Origin: Oscillospiraceae bacterium
Lineage (GTDB): Bacteria > Bacillota > Clostridia > Oscillospirales > UBA929
Length of the DNA: 6,373 bases
Direction: 5' to 3'
Assembly: GCA_031289065.1 (NCBI GenBank)
Contig: JAITQI010000012.1
Location: 1 to 6,373, forward strand
Below, one piece after another: positions 1 through 5,323 of this stretch (the stretch's first letter is position 1; every line of letters starts with the position of its first letter). Made by a program: the position numbers and the translations under genes. The notes under the pieces were generated by a model. The model had not been told where the DNA came from. It ran no database searches and saw nothing but the letters and a program-made list of their open reading frames with translations.

Positions 1-52
1 GTAAAACAAAAAGGTGTCCGCGCTCATGAGCGCGGACACCTTTTTGTTTTAC
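1..52. terminator. Perfect palindromic, probably bidirectional terminator
   Basis: The 52 bases are an exact inverted repeat centred between 26 and 27: each 26-base arm is the reverse complement of the other. The RNA on either strand would form a GC-rich stem around a CATG loop, ending in a T-rich run (CTTTTTGTTTT). It follows aspS on the minus strand, so it is the likely end of the hisS-aspS transcript. Because the T-run exists on both strands, it probably also stops a convergent gene lying left of the window, which I cannot see. The stem may extend beyond base 1. Confidence 0.85.
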
Positions 53-68
53 GGGATGAACCTTTATC

Positions 69-108
69 CTTTCGCGAAGGGGAACATCCCTCTTCCCCTT
101 CGCGAAAG
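69..108 (-). repeat. Stem-loop in the aspS 3' untranslated region
   Basis: Bases 69-84 and 93-108 are perfectly complementary (16 bp) around an 8-base loop at 85-92. Each arm carries the self-complementary core TTCGCGAA. There is no T-run after the stem on either strand, so this is not a normal intrinsic terminator. It lies between the aspS stop and the terminator at 1-52 and may protect the mRNA 3' end or act as a pause. Its role is unknown. The loop contains GGGATG on the minus strand, which is complementary to CATCCC just downstream (58-53). Confidence 0.6.
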
Positions 109-131
109 AGGGGTTTGGCCGCGGTTTGGGC

Positions 132-1931
132 TTACCCTTTGACCTCCGCCTTCTGCTCTCTGACGTCCAACTTGATGTGCAGGTCTTGCAACTGTTTTGT
201 GTCCACGGAAGCCGGGCTTTCCATCATCAGCTCGGCGGCGGTTTGCACCTTGGGGAAGGCGATGACGTCCCGGATGGAGTCGGCCCCGACCATCAGCATG
301 ACGATGCGGTCAAAGCCGAAGGCCATGCCGCCGTGGGGCGGGACGCCGTATTGGAAGGCGCTGATCAAATGCCCGAAGCGGGCCTCGATCTGTTCGTCGG
401 AAAAGCCCAGCAGGGAGAACATTTTGGCCTGTGTGGCGCTGTCGAAGATGCGGATGGAACCGGAGGAGAGCTCGGTGCCGGAGAGCACCATGTCGTAGGC
501 CTTGGAGCGCACCTCGCCCAACCGGCCCTCGTCGAGAAGGGGCAGGTCCTCGTCCATGGGGGCGGTGAAGGGGTGGTGGCTGGAGGTAAAGCGCTTTTCC
601 TCCTCGCTGTACTCGAACAGGGGGAACTCGGTGACCCAGAGGAACTTGAAGTCGTCCCGGCGGATGAGGTTCAGGCGGCGGGCGCACTCCAGGCGCAACG
701 CGCCCAGGGCTTGCAAGGCTCTGTCCTCCTTGGCGTCGCCCACGATGAAGAGGACGTCGCCGTCTTGGGCGTCGGCCCGTTTGAGAATCGCGGCCATTTC
801 GTCTTCGGTCATGAACTTGCCGAAGGAGGTGACCCGCTCGCCGCCGATCAGGCGAATCCAGGCCAGGCCGCCCACCCGGTAGTTTTTGATCCAATCGGTG
901 AGGCCGTCGATGTCCCGGCGGGGGAATTTGTCGGCGTAGCCGTTCATGTTGAGCAAATGCACCCCGCCGGTGGCCGCCGCGCCGGAGAACACCTTGTAGG
1001 AGCTTCCCTTTACGATGTCTGTGATGTCCCGCAGCTCGTGGCCGAAACGCAGGTCCGGCTTGTCCGACCCGAAGCGGCGCATGGCCTCCCGGTACGGAAG
1101 GCGCAGGAAGGGCCGGGGAATGTCCACCCCGAGGAGTTCCTTGAAGAGGGCGACGATGTACCGCTCGTTCACGTCGAAGATGTCGTCGATGTCCACGAAG
1201 GACATTTCCATGTCAATCTGGGTGAAGTCGGGCTGGCGGTCGGCGCGCAAATCCTCGTCCCGGAAACAGCGGGCCAGCTGGACGTAACGGTCGCACCCGG
1301 CCAGCATGAGCAGCTGTTTGTACTGCTGGGGGGACTGGGGCAGGGCGTAAAACGCGCCGGGATGGACGCGGGAGGGCACCAGATAGTCCCGCGCCCCCTC
1401 GGGGGTGGATTTGGTCAGCAGGGGGGTTTCGATCTCCAAAAACCCCTCTTGGTCAAAGAAACGGCGGGTGACCTGGGCGGCCTTGTGGCGCAGGATCAGG
1501 TTGCGCTGGAGGGCGGGGCGGCGCAGGTCGAGATAGCGGTGTTTGAGGCGCAGGGCCTCGTTGACGTCGGTTTCGTCCTCGATTTCAAAGGGGGGCGTTT
1601 TGGCGGCGGCGAACACCCGCACCGACGCGGCCCGCACCTCCACCTGGCCGGTGGGCAACTGGGGGTTGACCGTCTCCGGGTCCCGGTGGGACAGGGTTCC
1701 GGTCACGCAGACCACATATTCGTTGCGCAGGGCCTCGGCCTGGCGGAACACCGCGGCGTCCCCCGCCGCGTTGAAGACGCACTGCACCAGACCGGTGCGG
1801 TCGCGCAGATCCACAAACAGCAATCCGCCCAAGTCCCGGCGGCCCTGCACCCAGCCGCAGACGCTGACCGTCCGCCCGGTGTCCGCCGGGCGCAGTGCGC
1901 CGCAATAGTCTGTGCGCATAGATGTTTTCAT
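132..1931 (-). CDS. aspS: Aspartate--tRNA ligase (AspRS)
   Basis: Cytoplasmic class IIb synthetase that charges tRNA-Asp with aspartate using ATP. The protein has 599 residues, close to the usual bacterial length of about 590. An N-terminal OB-fold anticodon-binding domain covers roughly residues 1-105 (CGWVQGRRDLGG, then DLRDRTGLVQ). The catalytic core follows, with motif 2 at about 223-244 (FRDEDLRADRQPDFTQID) and motif 3 at 534-546 (GGMAFGFDRIVML, Arg542). The bacterial GAD-type insertion lies at about 290-425. The SIRDVIAFPK signature is at 552-561. The start ATG (1931-1929) is supported by AAGGAGG at 1945-1939 with a 7-base spacer, inside the end of hisS. The start overlaps the hisS stop as ATGA, so translation is probably coupled. 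The OB-fold loop carries Leu34 where non-discriminating enzymes such as that of Pseudomonas aeruginosa have His. This suggests a tRNA-Asp-specific enzyme (inference). The usual EL-GGGS-RI segment reads ELSSGSIRI here (487-495). Confidence 0.97.
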   Translation of the reverse strand: MKTSMRTDYCGALRPADTGRTVSVCGWVQGRRDLGGLLFVDLRDRTGLVQCVFNAAGDAAVFRQAEALRNEYVVCVTGTLSHRDPETVNPQLPTGQVEVRAASVRVFAAAKTPPFEIEDETDVNEALRLKHRYLDLRRPALQRNLILRHKAAQVTRRFFDQEGFLEIETPLLTKSTPEGARDYLVPSRVHPGAFYALPQSPQQYKQLLMLAGCDRYVQLARCFRDEDLRADRQPDFTQIDMEMSFVDIDDIFDVNERYIVALFKELLGVDIPRPFLRLPYREAMRRFGSDKPDLRFGHELRDITDIVKGSSYKVFSGAAATGGVHLLNMNGYADKFPRRDIDGLTDWIKNYRVGGLAWIRLIGGERVTSFGKFMTEDEMAAILKRADAQDGDVLFIVGDAKEDRALQALGALRLECARRLNLIRRDDFKFLWVTEFPLFEYSEEEKRFTSSHHPFTAPMDEDLPLLDEGRLGEVRSKAYDMVLSGTELSSGSIRIFDSATQAKMFSLLGFSDEQIEARFGHLISAFQYGVPPHGGMAFGFDRIVMLMVGADSIRDVIAFPKVQTAAELMMESPASVDTKQLQDLHIKLDVREQKAEVKG

Positions 1932-3241
1932 TGGAGTTCCTCCTTCAAATCGTGGCCGTCGGCCTGTCCGACAATCAAATCCAGCGCCGTCAGCAGACCC
2001 CGGAGGGACAGCTCGCAGGGCAGGTCCGCCCCGCCGCCGTCCATGCGTTTGAGAACGCCCCGCCCGGCGGCCAGCTCGTCCGCCCCCAGCACCAGCACAT
2101 AGGCGGCGCCCAACCGGTTGGCCTGCTTCATCTGGGCCTTGAGGGAGCGGCCCATGAGGTCGCGCTCGGCCTTTACGCCGCTCCCGCGCAGGGCGGCGGT
2201 CAGGGCGGTGGTCAGGCGGGCGGCGGCCTCTCCCATGGCGGCGATGTACAGCTGGCAGGGGGTCGGCCGCTCCGGCTTCACGCCTTGGGCTTCCAGGGCC
2301 AGCAGCAACCGCTCCAGCCCGGAGCCGAAGCCCATGGCGGGGGTGGGCGGACCGCCCAGGGTGGACACCAACCCGTCGTACCGGCCGCCGCCGCAGAGGG
2401 TGCTCTGGGCGCCGATGCAGTCGGTGGTGAACTCAAAGACAGTGCGGGTGTAATAATCCAGGCCGCGCACCAGCATAGGGTCGGGGACAAAGGGGATGTC
2501 CATGGCGGCCAAATGGTCGGCCAACCCCTGATGGTGGGCCCGGCAGTCAGGGCACAGGTGGTCGGTGATGACCGGCGCGTTCCCGGCCAGGGCCCGGCAG
2601 TCGGGGTTTTTGCAGTCCAAAATGCGCAGAGGGTTGCGGGACAGCCGCTCCCGGCAGGTGGGGCACAGGGTGTCCGCCCGGGCCTCAAAATAGGCTCGCA
2701 GCGCCGTGTGATAGGCGGGGCGGCAAGCCGGGCAGCCGATGGAATTCACATGGAGGACGATGTCTTTCAGGCCCAAGGCGGTCAGGAAGGTATGGGCCAG
2801 GGCGACGACCTCGGCGTCGGCCGCCGGGGCGGACGGCCCGAAGCACTCCACGCCGAACTGGTGGTGCTCCCGGAGACGCCCGGCCTGGGGCTTTTCGTGG
2901 CGGAAGTTGGGGGCGATATAGTAGACCTTCAGGGGCAGGGGCCCGGCGTGCAGGGCGTGTTCCACGAAGGCCCGCACCACCGACGCCGTTCCCTCGGGGC
3001 GCAGGGTGACAGAGCTACCGTCCCGGTCGGTGAAGGTGTACATCTCTTTTTGCACCACGTCGGTGGAGCCGCCCACGCCCCGCTGGAACAGCTCGGTGTA
3101 CTCCAGCGTGGGAAACCGGATTTCCTCATAGGAAAACCGCTCGGCCACCCCCCGCAGGACGCCCTCCAGCCATCGCCAGGCCGGCGTCTCTTCGGGCAGC
3201 ACGTCGTGCATACCGCGCATCAGGGTCAGTTTTTCGGGCAT
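1928..3241 (-). CDS. hisS: Histidine--tRNA ligase (HisRS) with Cys-rich insertion
   Basis: Cytoplasmic class IIa synthetase that charges tRNA-His. With the start chosen here it has 437 residues, normal for bacterial HisRS. Visible elements are the N-terminal RGMHDVLP, the motif 1 region (TELFQRGVGGSTDVVQKEM, about 49-67), motif 2 (FRHEKPQAGRLREHHQFGVE, 113-132), the HisA loop LVRGLDYYTRT (257-267), GGGRYDGL (284-291), motif 3 (AMGFGSGLERLLLAL, 302-316, Arg310) and a C-terminal anticodon-binding domain (about 331-430). An insertion at about 170-233 has four cysteine pairs: C170/C173, C193/C196, C210/C215 and C230/C233. This looks like a zinc-binding region and is absent from the Bacillus-type enzyme as I recall it. 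The start at 3241 is preferred over an in-frame ATG at 3289. AAGGAGG precedes it, family members begin here, and the predicted transcript starts near 3292. It is the first gene of the hisS-aspS operon and diverges from proS. Confidence 0.96.
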   Translation of the reverse strand: MPEKLTLMRGMHDVLPEETPAWRWLEGVLRGVAERFSYEEIRFPTLEYTELFQRGVGGSTDVVQKEMYTFTDRDGSSVTLRPEGTASVVRAFVEHALHAGPLPLKVYYIAPNFRHEKPQAGRLREHHQFGVECFGPSAPAADAEVVALAHTFLTALGLKDIVLHVNSIGCPACRPAYHTALRAYFEARADTLCPTCRERLSRNPLRILDCKNPDCRALAGNAPVITDHLCPDCRAHHQGLADHLAAMDIPFVPDPMLVRGLDYYTRTVFEFTTDCIGAQSTLCGGGRYDGLVSTLGGPPTPAMGFGSGLERLLLALEAQGVKPERPTPCQLYIAAMGEAAARLTTALTAALRGSGVKAERDLMGRSLKAQMKQANRLGAAYVLVLGADELAAGRGVLKRMDGGGADLPCELSLRGLLTALDLIVGQADGHDLKEELQ

Positions 3242-3252
3242 GGGGGCGGTTT

Positions 3253-3259
3253 CCTCCTT
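3253..3259 (-). promoter_or_regulatory. hisS ribosome binding site (decides the start)
   Basis: AAGGAGG on the minus strand lies 11 bases before the ATG at 3241-3239. The spacing is slightly long, but the match to the anti-Shine-Dalgarno sequence is excellent. It lies inside the alternative reading from ATG 3289, so that upstream ATG is probably not the main start. Confidence 0.8.
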
Positions 3260-3298
3260 TGCCGCGGTAACGTGGCATAGCATCCGCATACTTCTTTT

Positions 3299-3327
3299 AT
3301 TTTACTCGTCCCGCCTTCACCTGTCAA
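3299..3327 (-). promoter_or_regulatory. Sigma-A promoter of hisS-aspS
   Basis: On the minus strand, TTGACA (3327-3322) is followed after exactly 17 bases by TAAAAT (3304-3299): a perfect -35 and a -10 differing from TATAAT at one position. The start site is expected near 3292, giving about 50 nt of leader before the ATG at 3241. The leader is too short for a T-box. The promoter is the mirror copy of the proS promoter. Confidence 0.85.
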
Positions 3328-3346
3328 GCCCAAGAAAACGGCCGCC

Positions 3347-3375
3347 TTGACAGGTGAAGGCGGGGAGAGTAAAAT
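3347..3375 (+). promoter_or_regulatory. Sigma-A promoter of proS
   Basis: TTGACA (3347-3352), a 17-base spacer and TAAAAT (3370-3375) form a near-consensus promoter. Transcription should begin near 3381-3383, leaving a leader of about 70 nt before the GTG at 3452. The two -35 boxes of the divergent promoters are separated by only 19 bases, so two RNA polymerases probably cannot sit there together (inference). Confidence 0.87.
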
Positions 3376-3394
3376 ATGAGACATATGCACAATA

Positions 3395-3427
3395 CGGCGA
3401 CCTCCCGGGGGGACCCGGGACGCGCCG
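3395..3427 (+). promoter_or_regulatory. Structured proS leader hairpin
   Basis: A 7-bp stem, TCCCGGG (3403-3409) with CCCGGGA (3414-3420), closes a GGGA loop that fits the GNRA tetraloop pattern. It is extended by a 5-bp lower stem, CGGCG (3395-3399) with CGCCG (3423-3427), across a small internal loop. The structure ends three bases before the Shine-Dalgarno region. Its left arm holds CTCC (3402-3405), which could instead pair with GGAG of the ribosome binding site, so a fold that controls translation is possible. No known riboswitch or T-box is recognised. Confidence 0.5.
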
Positions 3428-3430
3428 ACC

Positions 3431-3442
3431 AGGAGAGAGGAG
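3431..3442 (+). promoter_or_regulatory. proS ribosome binding region
   Basis: Two purine-rich blocks lie side by side: AGGAG (3431-3435) and AGAGGAG (3436-3442). The second is 9 bases from the GTG at 3452 and fits the ProRS frame. The first is 8 bases from an ATG at 3444 that is out of frame and opens only a 38-residue reading. This doubling is the reason the GTG start needs attention. Confidence 0.7.
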
Positions 3443-3451
3443 AATGCCACA

Positions 3452-4885
3452 GTGGCTGCCGAGAAAAAGGTGGAGCAGATCACCGCCCGGGACGTGGACT
3501 TTGCCCAATGGTACACCGACGTGGTCAAAAAAGCCGAATTGGTCGATTATTCCAGCGTAAAAGGGTGTGTCATCCTGCGGCCCTACGCCCAAGCCCTTTG
3601 GGAGAACATCCGGGACATTTTGGACGGCATGTTCAAGGCCACCGGCCATGAGAACGTGGCCATGCCGCTGTTCATCCCCGAATCCCTGCTGCAAAAGGAG
3701 AAGGATCACGTGGCGGGCTTCGCCCCCGAGGTGGCCTGGGTGACCCATGGGGGCACCGAGAAGCTGACCGAGCGGCTGTGTGTGCGCCCCACGTCGGAGA
3801 CGCTGTTCTGCGAGCATTACGCCCATATCATCCAGTCCTGGCGCGATCTGCCCAAGCTGTACAACCAATGGTGCAGCGTGGTGCGCTGGGAGAAGACCAC
3901 CCGGCCCTTCCTGCGCAGCCGGGAGTTCTGGTGGCAGGAGGGGCACACCATCCACGCCACCGCCGAAGAGGCCGAGGCCGAGACCCGGCGGATGCTGGAG
4001 ACCTACGCCGACTTCGCCGAAAACGACCTGGCCCTGGGTCTCATCAAGGGCCGCAAGACCGACAGCGAAAAGTTCGCCGGGGCGGAACACACCTACACCA
4101 TCGAGTGCATGATGCACGACGGCAAGGCCCTGCAATCGGGCACCTCCCACTATTTTGGGGACGGCTTCGCCCGGGCCTTCGGCATTCAGTTTACCGACAA
4201 GAGCAACGCCCTGCGGTATCCGTTCCAGACCTCCTGGGGTATGAGCACCCGGATCATCGGAGGGCTCATCATGACCCACGGCGACGACAGCGGGCTGGTC
4301 ATCCCGCCCCGGGTCGCGCCCATCCAGGCGGTGGTCATCCCCATCGCGGCCCATAAGCCGGGGGTTCTGGACGCGGCCCGCGCCCTGGCGGGCACCCTGC
4401 GGGCGGCCGGGTTGCGGGTCAAGCTCGACGAGAGCGACCAGAGCCCCGGCTGGAAGTTCGCCGAATATGAGATGAAGGGCATCCCCCTGCGGATCGAGCT
4501 GGGGCCCCGGGACATCGAGCAGGGGCAATGCGTCCTGGCCCGGCGGGACACCGGAGAGAAGCGCCCCGCCCCGCTGGCCGGGCTGCCCGAAGCGGCCAAG
4601 GCCCTGTTGGAGGAGATTCAGGCCTCCCTGCTGCGGGCCGCCCGGGCCAACCTGGCCGCCCGGACGGGGACGGCGTCCACGCTGGACGAGATGAAGGCGC
4701 TGGCCCCCGAGGGCGGCTTTATCAAGACCATGTGGTGCGGCGACGCCGCCTGCGAGGAGAAGGTCCGGGAGGTCACCGGCATGAAATCCCGCTGCGTTCC
4801 CTTCGCCCCGGAGCACGTGGGGGATACCTGCGTGTGCTGCGGGAAGAAGACGGACACGACCCTGTACTGGGGCTTCCAATATTGA
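3452..4885 (+). CDS. proS: Proline--tRNA ligase, short eukaryote/archaeal type (ProRS)
   Basis: Class IIa synthetase that charges tRNA-Pro in the cytoplasm. At 477 residues it belongs to the short eukaryote/archaeal-like type, also found in Thermus and many clostridia. It lacks the large editing insertion of the roughly 570-residue bacterial type. Visible elements are the proline-site loop RPTSET (112-117), motif 2 (RWEKTTRPFLRSREFWWQEG, 145-164), GTSHYFG (230-236) and motif 3 (GMSTRIIGGLIMTHGDD, 263-279, Arg267). An anticodon-binding domain covers about 290-395. The C-terminal zinc-type domain has C429/C434 and C460/C463, and the protein ends in WGFQY with a terminal Tyr, typical of this type. 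The start is GTG; the family-like N terminus (MAAEKKVEQITARDVDFAQW) begins here and a purine-rich binding site lies 9 bases before it. It is a single gene with its own promoter and terminator, diverging from hisS. Without an editing domain it may rely on a separate YbaK/ProXp-type protein to clear mischarged tRNA (inference). Confidence 0.96.
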   Translation: MAAEKKVEQITARDVDFAQWYTDVVKKAELVDYSSVKGCVILRPYAQALWENIRDILDGMFKATGHENVAMPLFIPESLLQKEKDHVAGFAPEVAWVTHGGTEKLTERLCVRPTSETLFCEHYAHIIQSWRDLPKLYNQWCSVVRWEKTTRPFLRSREFWWQEGHTIHATAEEAEAETRRMLETYADFAENDLALGLIKGRKTDSEKFAGAEHTYTIECMMHDGKALQSGTSHYFGDGFARAFGIQFTDKSNALRYPFQTSWGMSTRIIGGLIMTHGDDSGLVIPPRVAPIQAVVIPIAAHKPGVLDAARALAGTLRAAGLRVKLDESDQSPGWKFAEYEMKGIPLRIELGPRDIEQGQCVLARRDTGEKRPAPLAGLPEAAKALLEEIQASLLRAARANLAARTGTASTLDEMKALAPEGGFIKTMWCGDAACEEKVREVTGMKSRCVPFAPEHVGDTCVCCGKKTDTTLYWGFQY

Positions 4886-4902
4886 GTTTTGGATACACAT
4901 AC

Positions 4903-4946
4903 AAATGGCGGAGCGAACGTTGTTCGCTCCGCCATTTTTGTTATTT
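4903..4946 (+). terminator. proS intrinsic terminator, facing rpsU
   Basis: Bases 4903-4918 and 4922-4937 form a perfect 16-bp stem with a GTT loop. A T-rich run (4935-4946, TTTTTGTTATTT) follows. The run overlaps the stop codon and last codon of rpsU, which is on the other strand. On the minus strand the tail after the stem is only CATTTGTATG, so it may stop rpsU transcription less efficiently. No other rpsU terminator is visible. Confidence 0.9.
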
Positions 4947-5120
4947 GAACTTTTTCTTGGCGCGGGCCGCCTCGGATTTCTTGCGGCGCTTCACGCTGGG
5001 ACTTTCATAATGCTCCCGCTTGCGGAGCTCGGAAAGTACACCAGATTTGGCGCAACTGCGTTTGAACCGCTTGAGGGCGCTATCCAGAGACTCGTTGTCT
5101 TTGATTTTGATTTCCGACAT
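4941..5120 (-). CDS. rpsU: 30S ribosomal protein S21
   Basis: Small basic protein of the 30S subunit, located near the 3' end of 16S rRNA where it helps translation initiation. It has 59 residues, the usual size in Firmicutes. The N terminus MSEIKIKDNESLDSALKRFK, the segment LRKREHYESPSVKRRKK and the Lys/Arg/Ala-rich tail ending KKKFK are characteristic. The ATG at 5120-5118 is preceded by a GGAGGGAGGG stretch (5136-5127). A longer in-frame reading to 5222 was not accepted because its extra 34 residues do not look like S21 and the binding site lies inside them. The gene is transcribed alone from the promoter at 5232-5260 with a leader of about 105 nt. It lies between leuS (same strand, upstream) and proS (convergent). 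Confidence 0.95.
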   Translation of the reverse strand: MSEIKIKDNESLDSALKRFKRSCAKSGVLSELRKREHYESPSVKRRKKSEAARAKKKFK

Positions 5121-5126
5121 CGTTTT

Positions 5127-5136
5127 CCCTCCCTCC
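5127..5136 (-). promoter_or_regulatory. rpsU ribosome binding site (decides the start)
   Basis: The minus strand reads GGAGGGAGGG, ending 6 bases before the ATG at 5120. The tandem repeat gives two overlapping registers (spacing about 10 or 6 bases). It excludes the longer reading that starts at 5222. Confidence 0.75.
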
Positions 5137-5231
5137 GCAGCTTGACCAAACCGAAACCGCCGAATCACGACCGGCTTTTGGTGGGGGCACGTCCTATTCA
5201 AACGTTGAGCCCTAAAGAGCATTCTCTTCCT

Positions 5232-5260
5232 ATTATATTTTCCGGGGCGGCCGATGTCAA
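5232..5260 (-). promoter_or_regulatory. Perfect-consensus sigma-A promoter of rpsU
   Basis: On the minus strand TTGACA (5260-5255), exactly 17 bases and TATAAT (5237-5232) match the sigma-A consensus at all 12 positions. Transcription should start near 5225. A short hairpin, AAGAG/CTCTT around AATG (5228-5215), falls at the start of the leader. The rest of the leader (5121-5214) shows no structure I can name. Such a promoter fits strong constitutive expression of a ribosomal protein. Confidence 0.9.
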
Positions 5261-5263
5261 GTT

Positions 5264-5281
5264 AAAAACGCCCGCAAGGCG
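5264..5281 (-). terminator. Second, short leuS terminator
   Basis: On the minus strand CGCC (5281-5278) pairs with GGCG (5272-5269) around TTGCG, followed by TTTTT (5268-5264). The stem is only 4 bp, so on its own it is weak. It directly follows the T-run of the first stem. Its T-run ends four bases before the rpsU -35 box. Confidence 0.45.
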
Positions 5282-5320
5282 AAAAATCTTTGGCGGCCCG
5301 GCGCGGGCGCGGCGGCCAAA
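5282..5320 (-). terminator. leuS terminator
   Basis: Three bases after the leuS stop, TTTGGC (5320-5315) pairs with GCCAAA (5294-5289). A C-C mismatch and three further GC pairs follow inside a very GC-rich loop. After the stem the minus strand reads GATTTTT (5288-5282). The stem is imperfect but positioned as expected. Confidence 0.6.
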
Positions 5321-5323
5321 CCG

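Larger units (their letters stand above)
3298..3376. repeat. Inverted repeat carrying two mirror-image promoters
   Basis: Arms 3298-3328 and 3346-3376 are complementary over 31 positions around a 17-base centre (3329-3345). The only departures are 3308/3366 (G opposite A) and 3309/3365 (T opposite G). Each arm contains one full promoter, from -10 to -35, including the 17-base spacer. Complementarity stops one base outside the -10 element and one base inside the -35 element. It does not carry a T-run and is read as promoter DNA rather than as a terminator. Confidence 0.9.

Noticed and set aside
126..2102. 658-codon open reading frame opposite aspS
   Set aside because: It is antisense to an unmistakable AspRS, has a low-complexity Gly/Ala/Val/Gln-rich composition and no recognisable domain. 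Long open antisense frames are expected in GC-rich genes.
1922..3280. 452-codon open reading frame opposite hisS
   Set aside because: Shadow of the HisRS coding strand, with Gly/Gln/His-rich composition, no family signature and no convincing ribosome binding site.
3298..3376. Inverted repeat as an intrinsic terminator or insertion-sequence end
   Set aside because: No T-run follows the stem, no transposase or target duplication is present, and both arms match full sigma-A promoters facing the flanking genes.
3242..3451. T-box or other known riboswitch for hisS or proS
   Set aside because: The predicted leaders are only about 50 and 70 nt. No specifier loop, T-box bulge sequence or terminator/antiterminator pair is visible.
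3317..4900. 527-codon open reading frame opposite proS
   Set aside because: Antisense shadow of ProRS that also runs through the proS promoter region. Composition is biased and no domain is visible.
5121..5222. Longer rpsU starting at 5222
   Set aside because: The 34 extra residues do not resemble S21, the ribosome binding site would be inside the gene, and the start would lie almost at the predicted transcription start.
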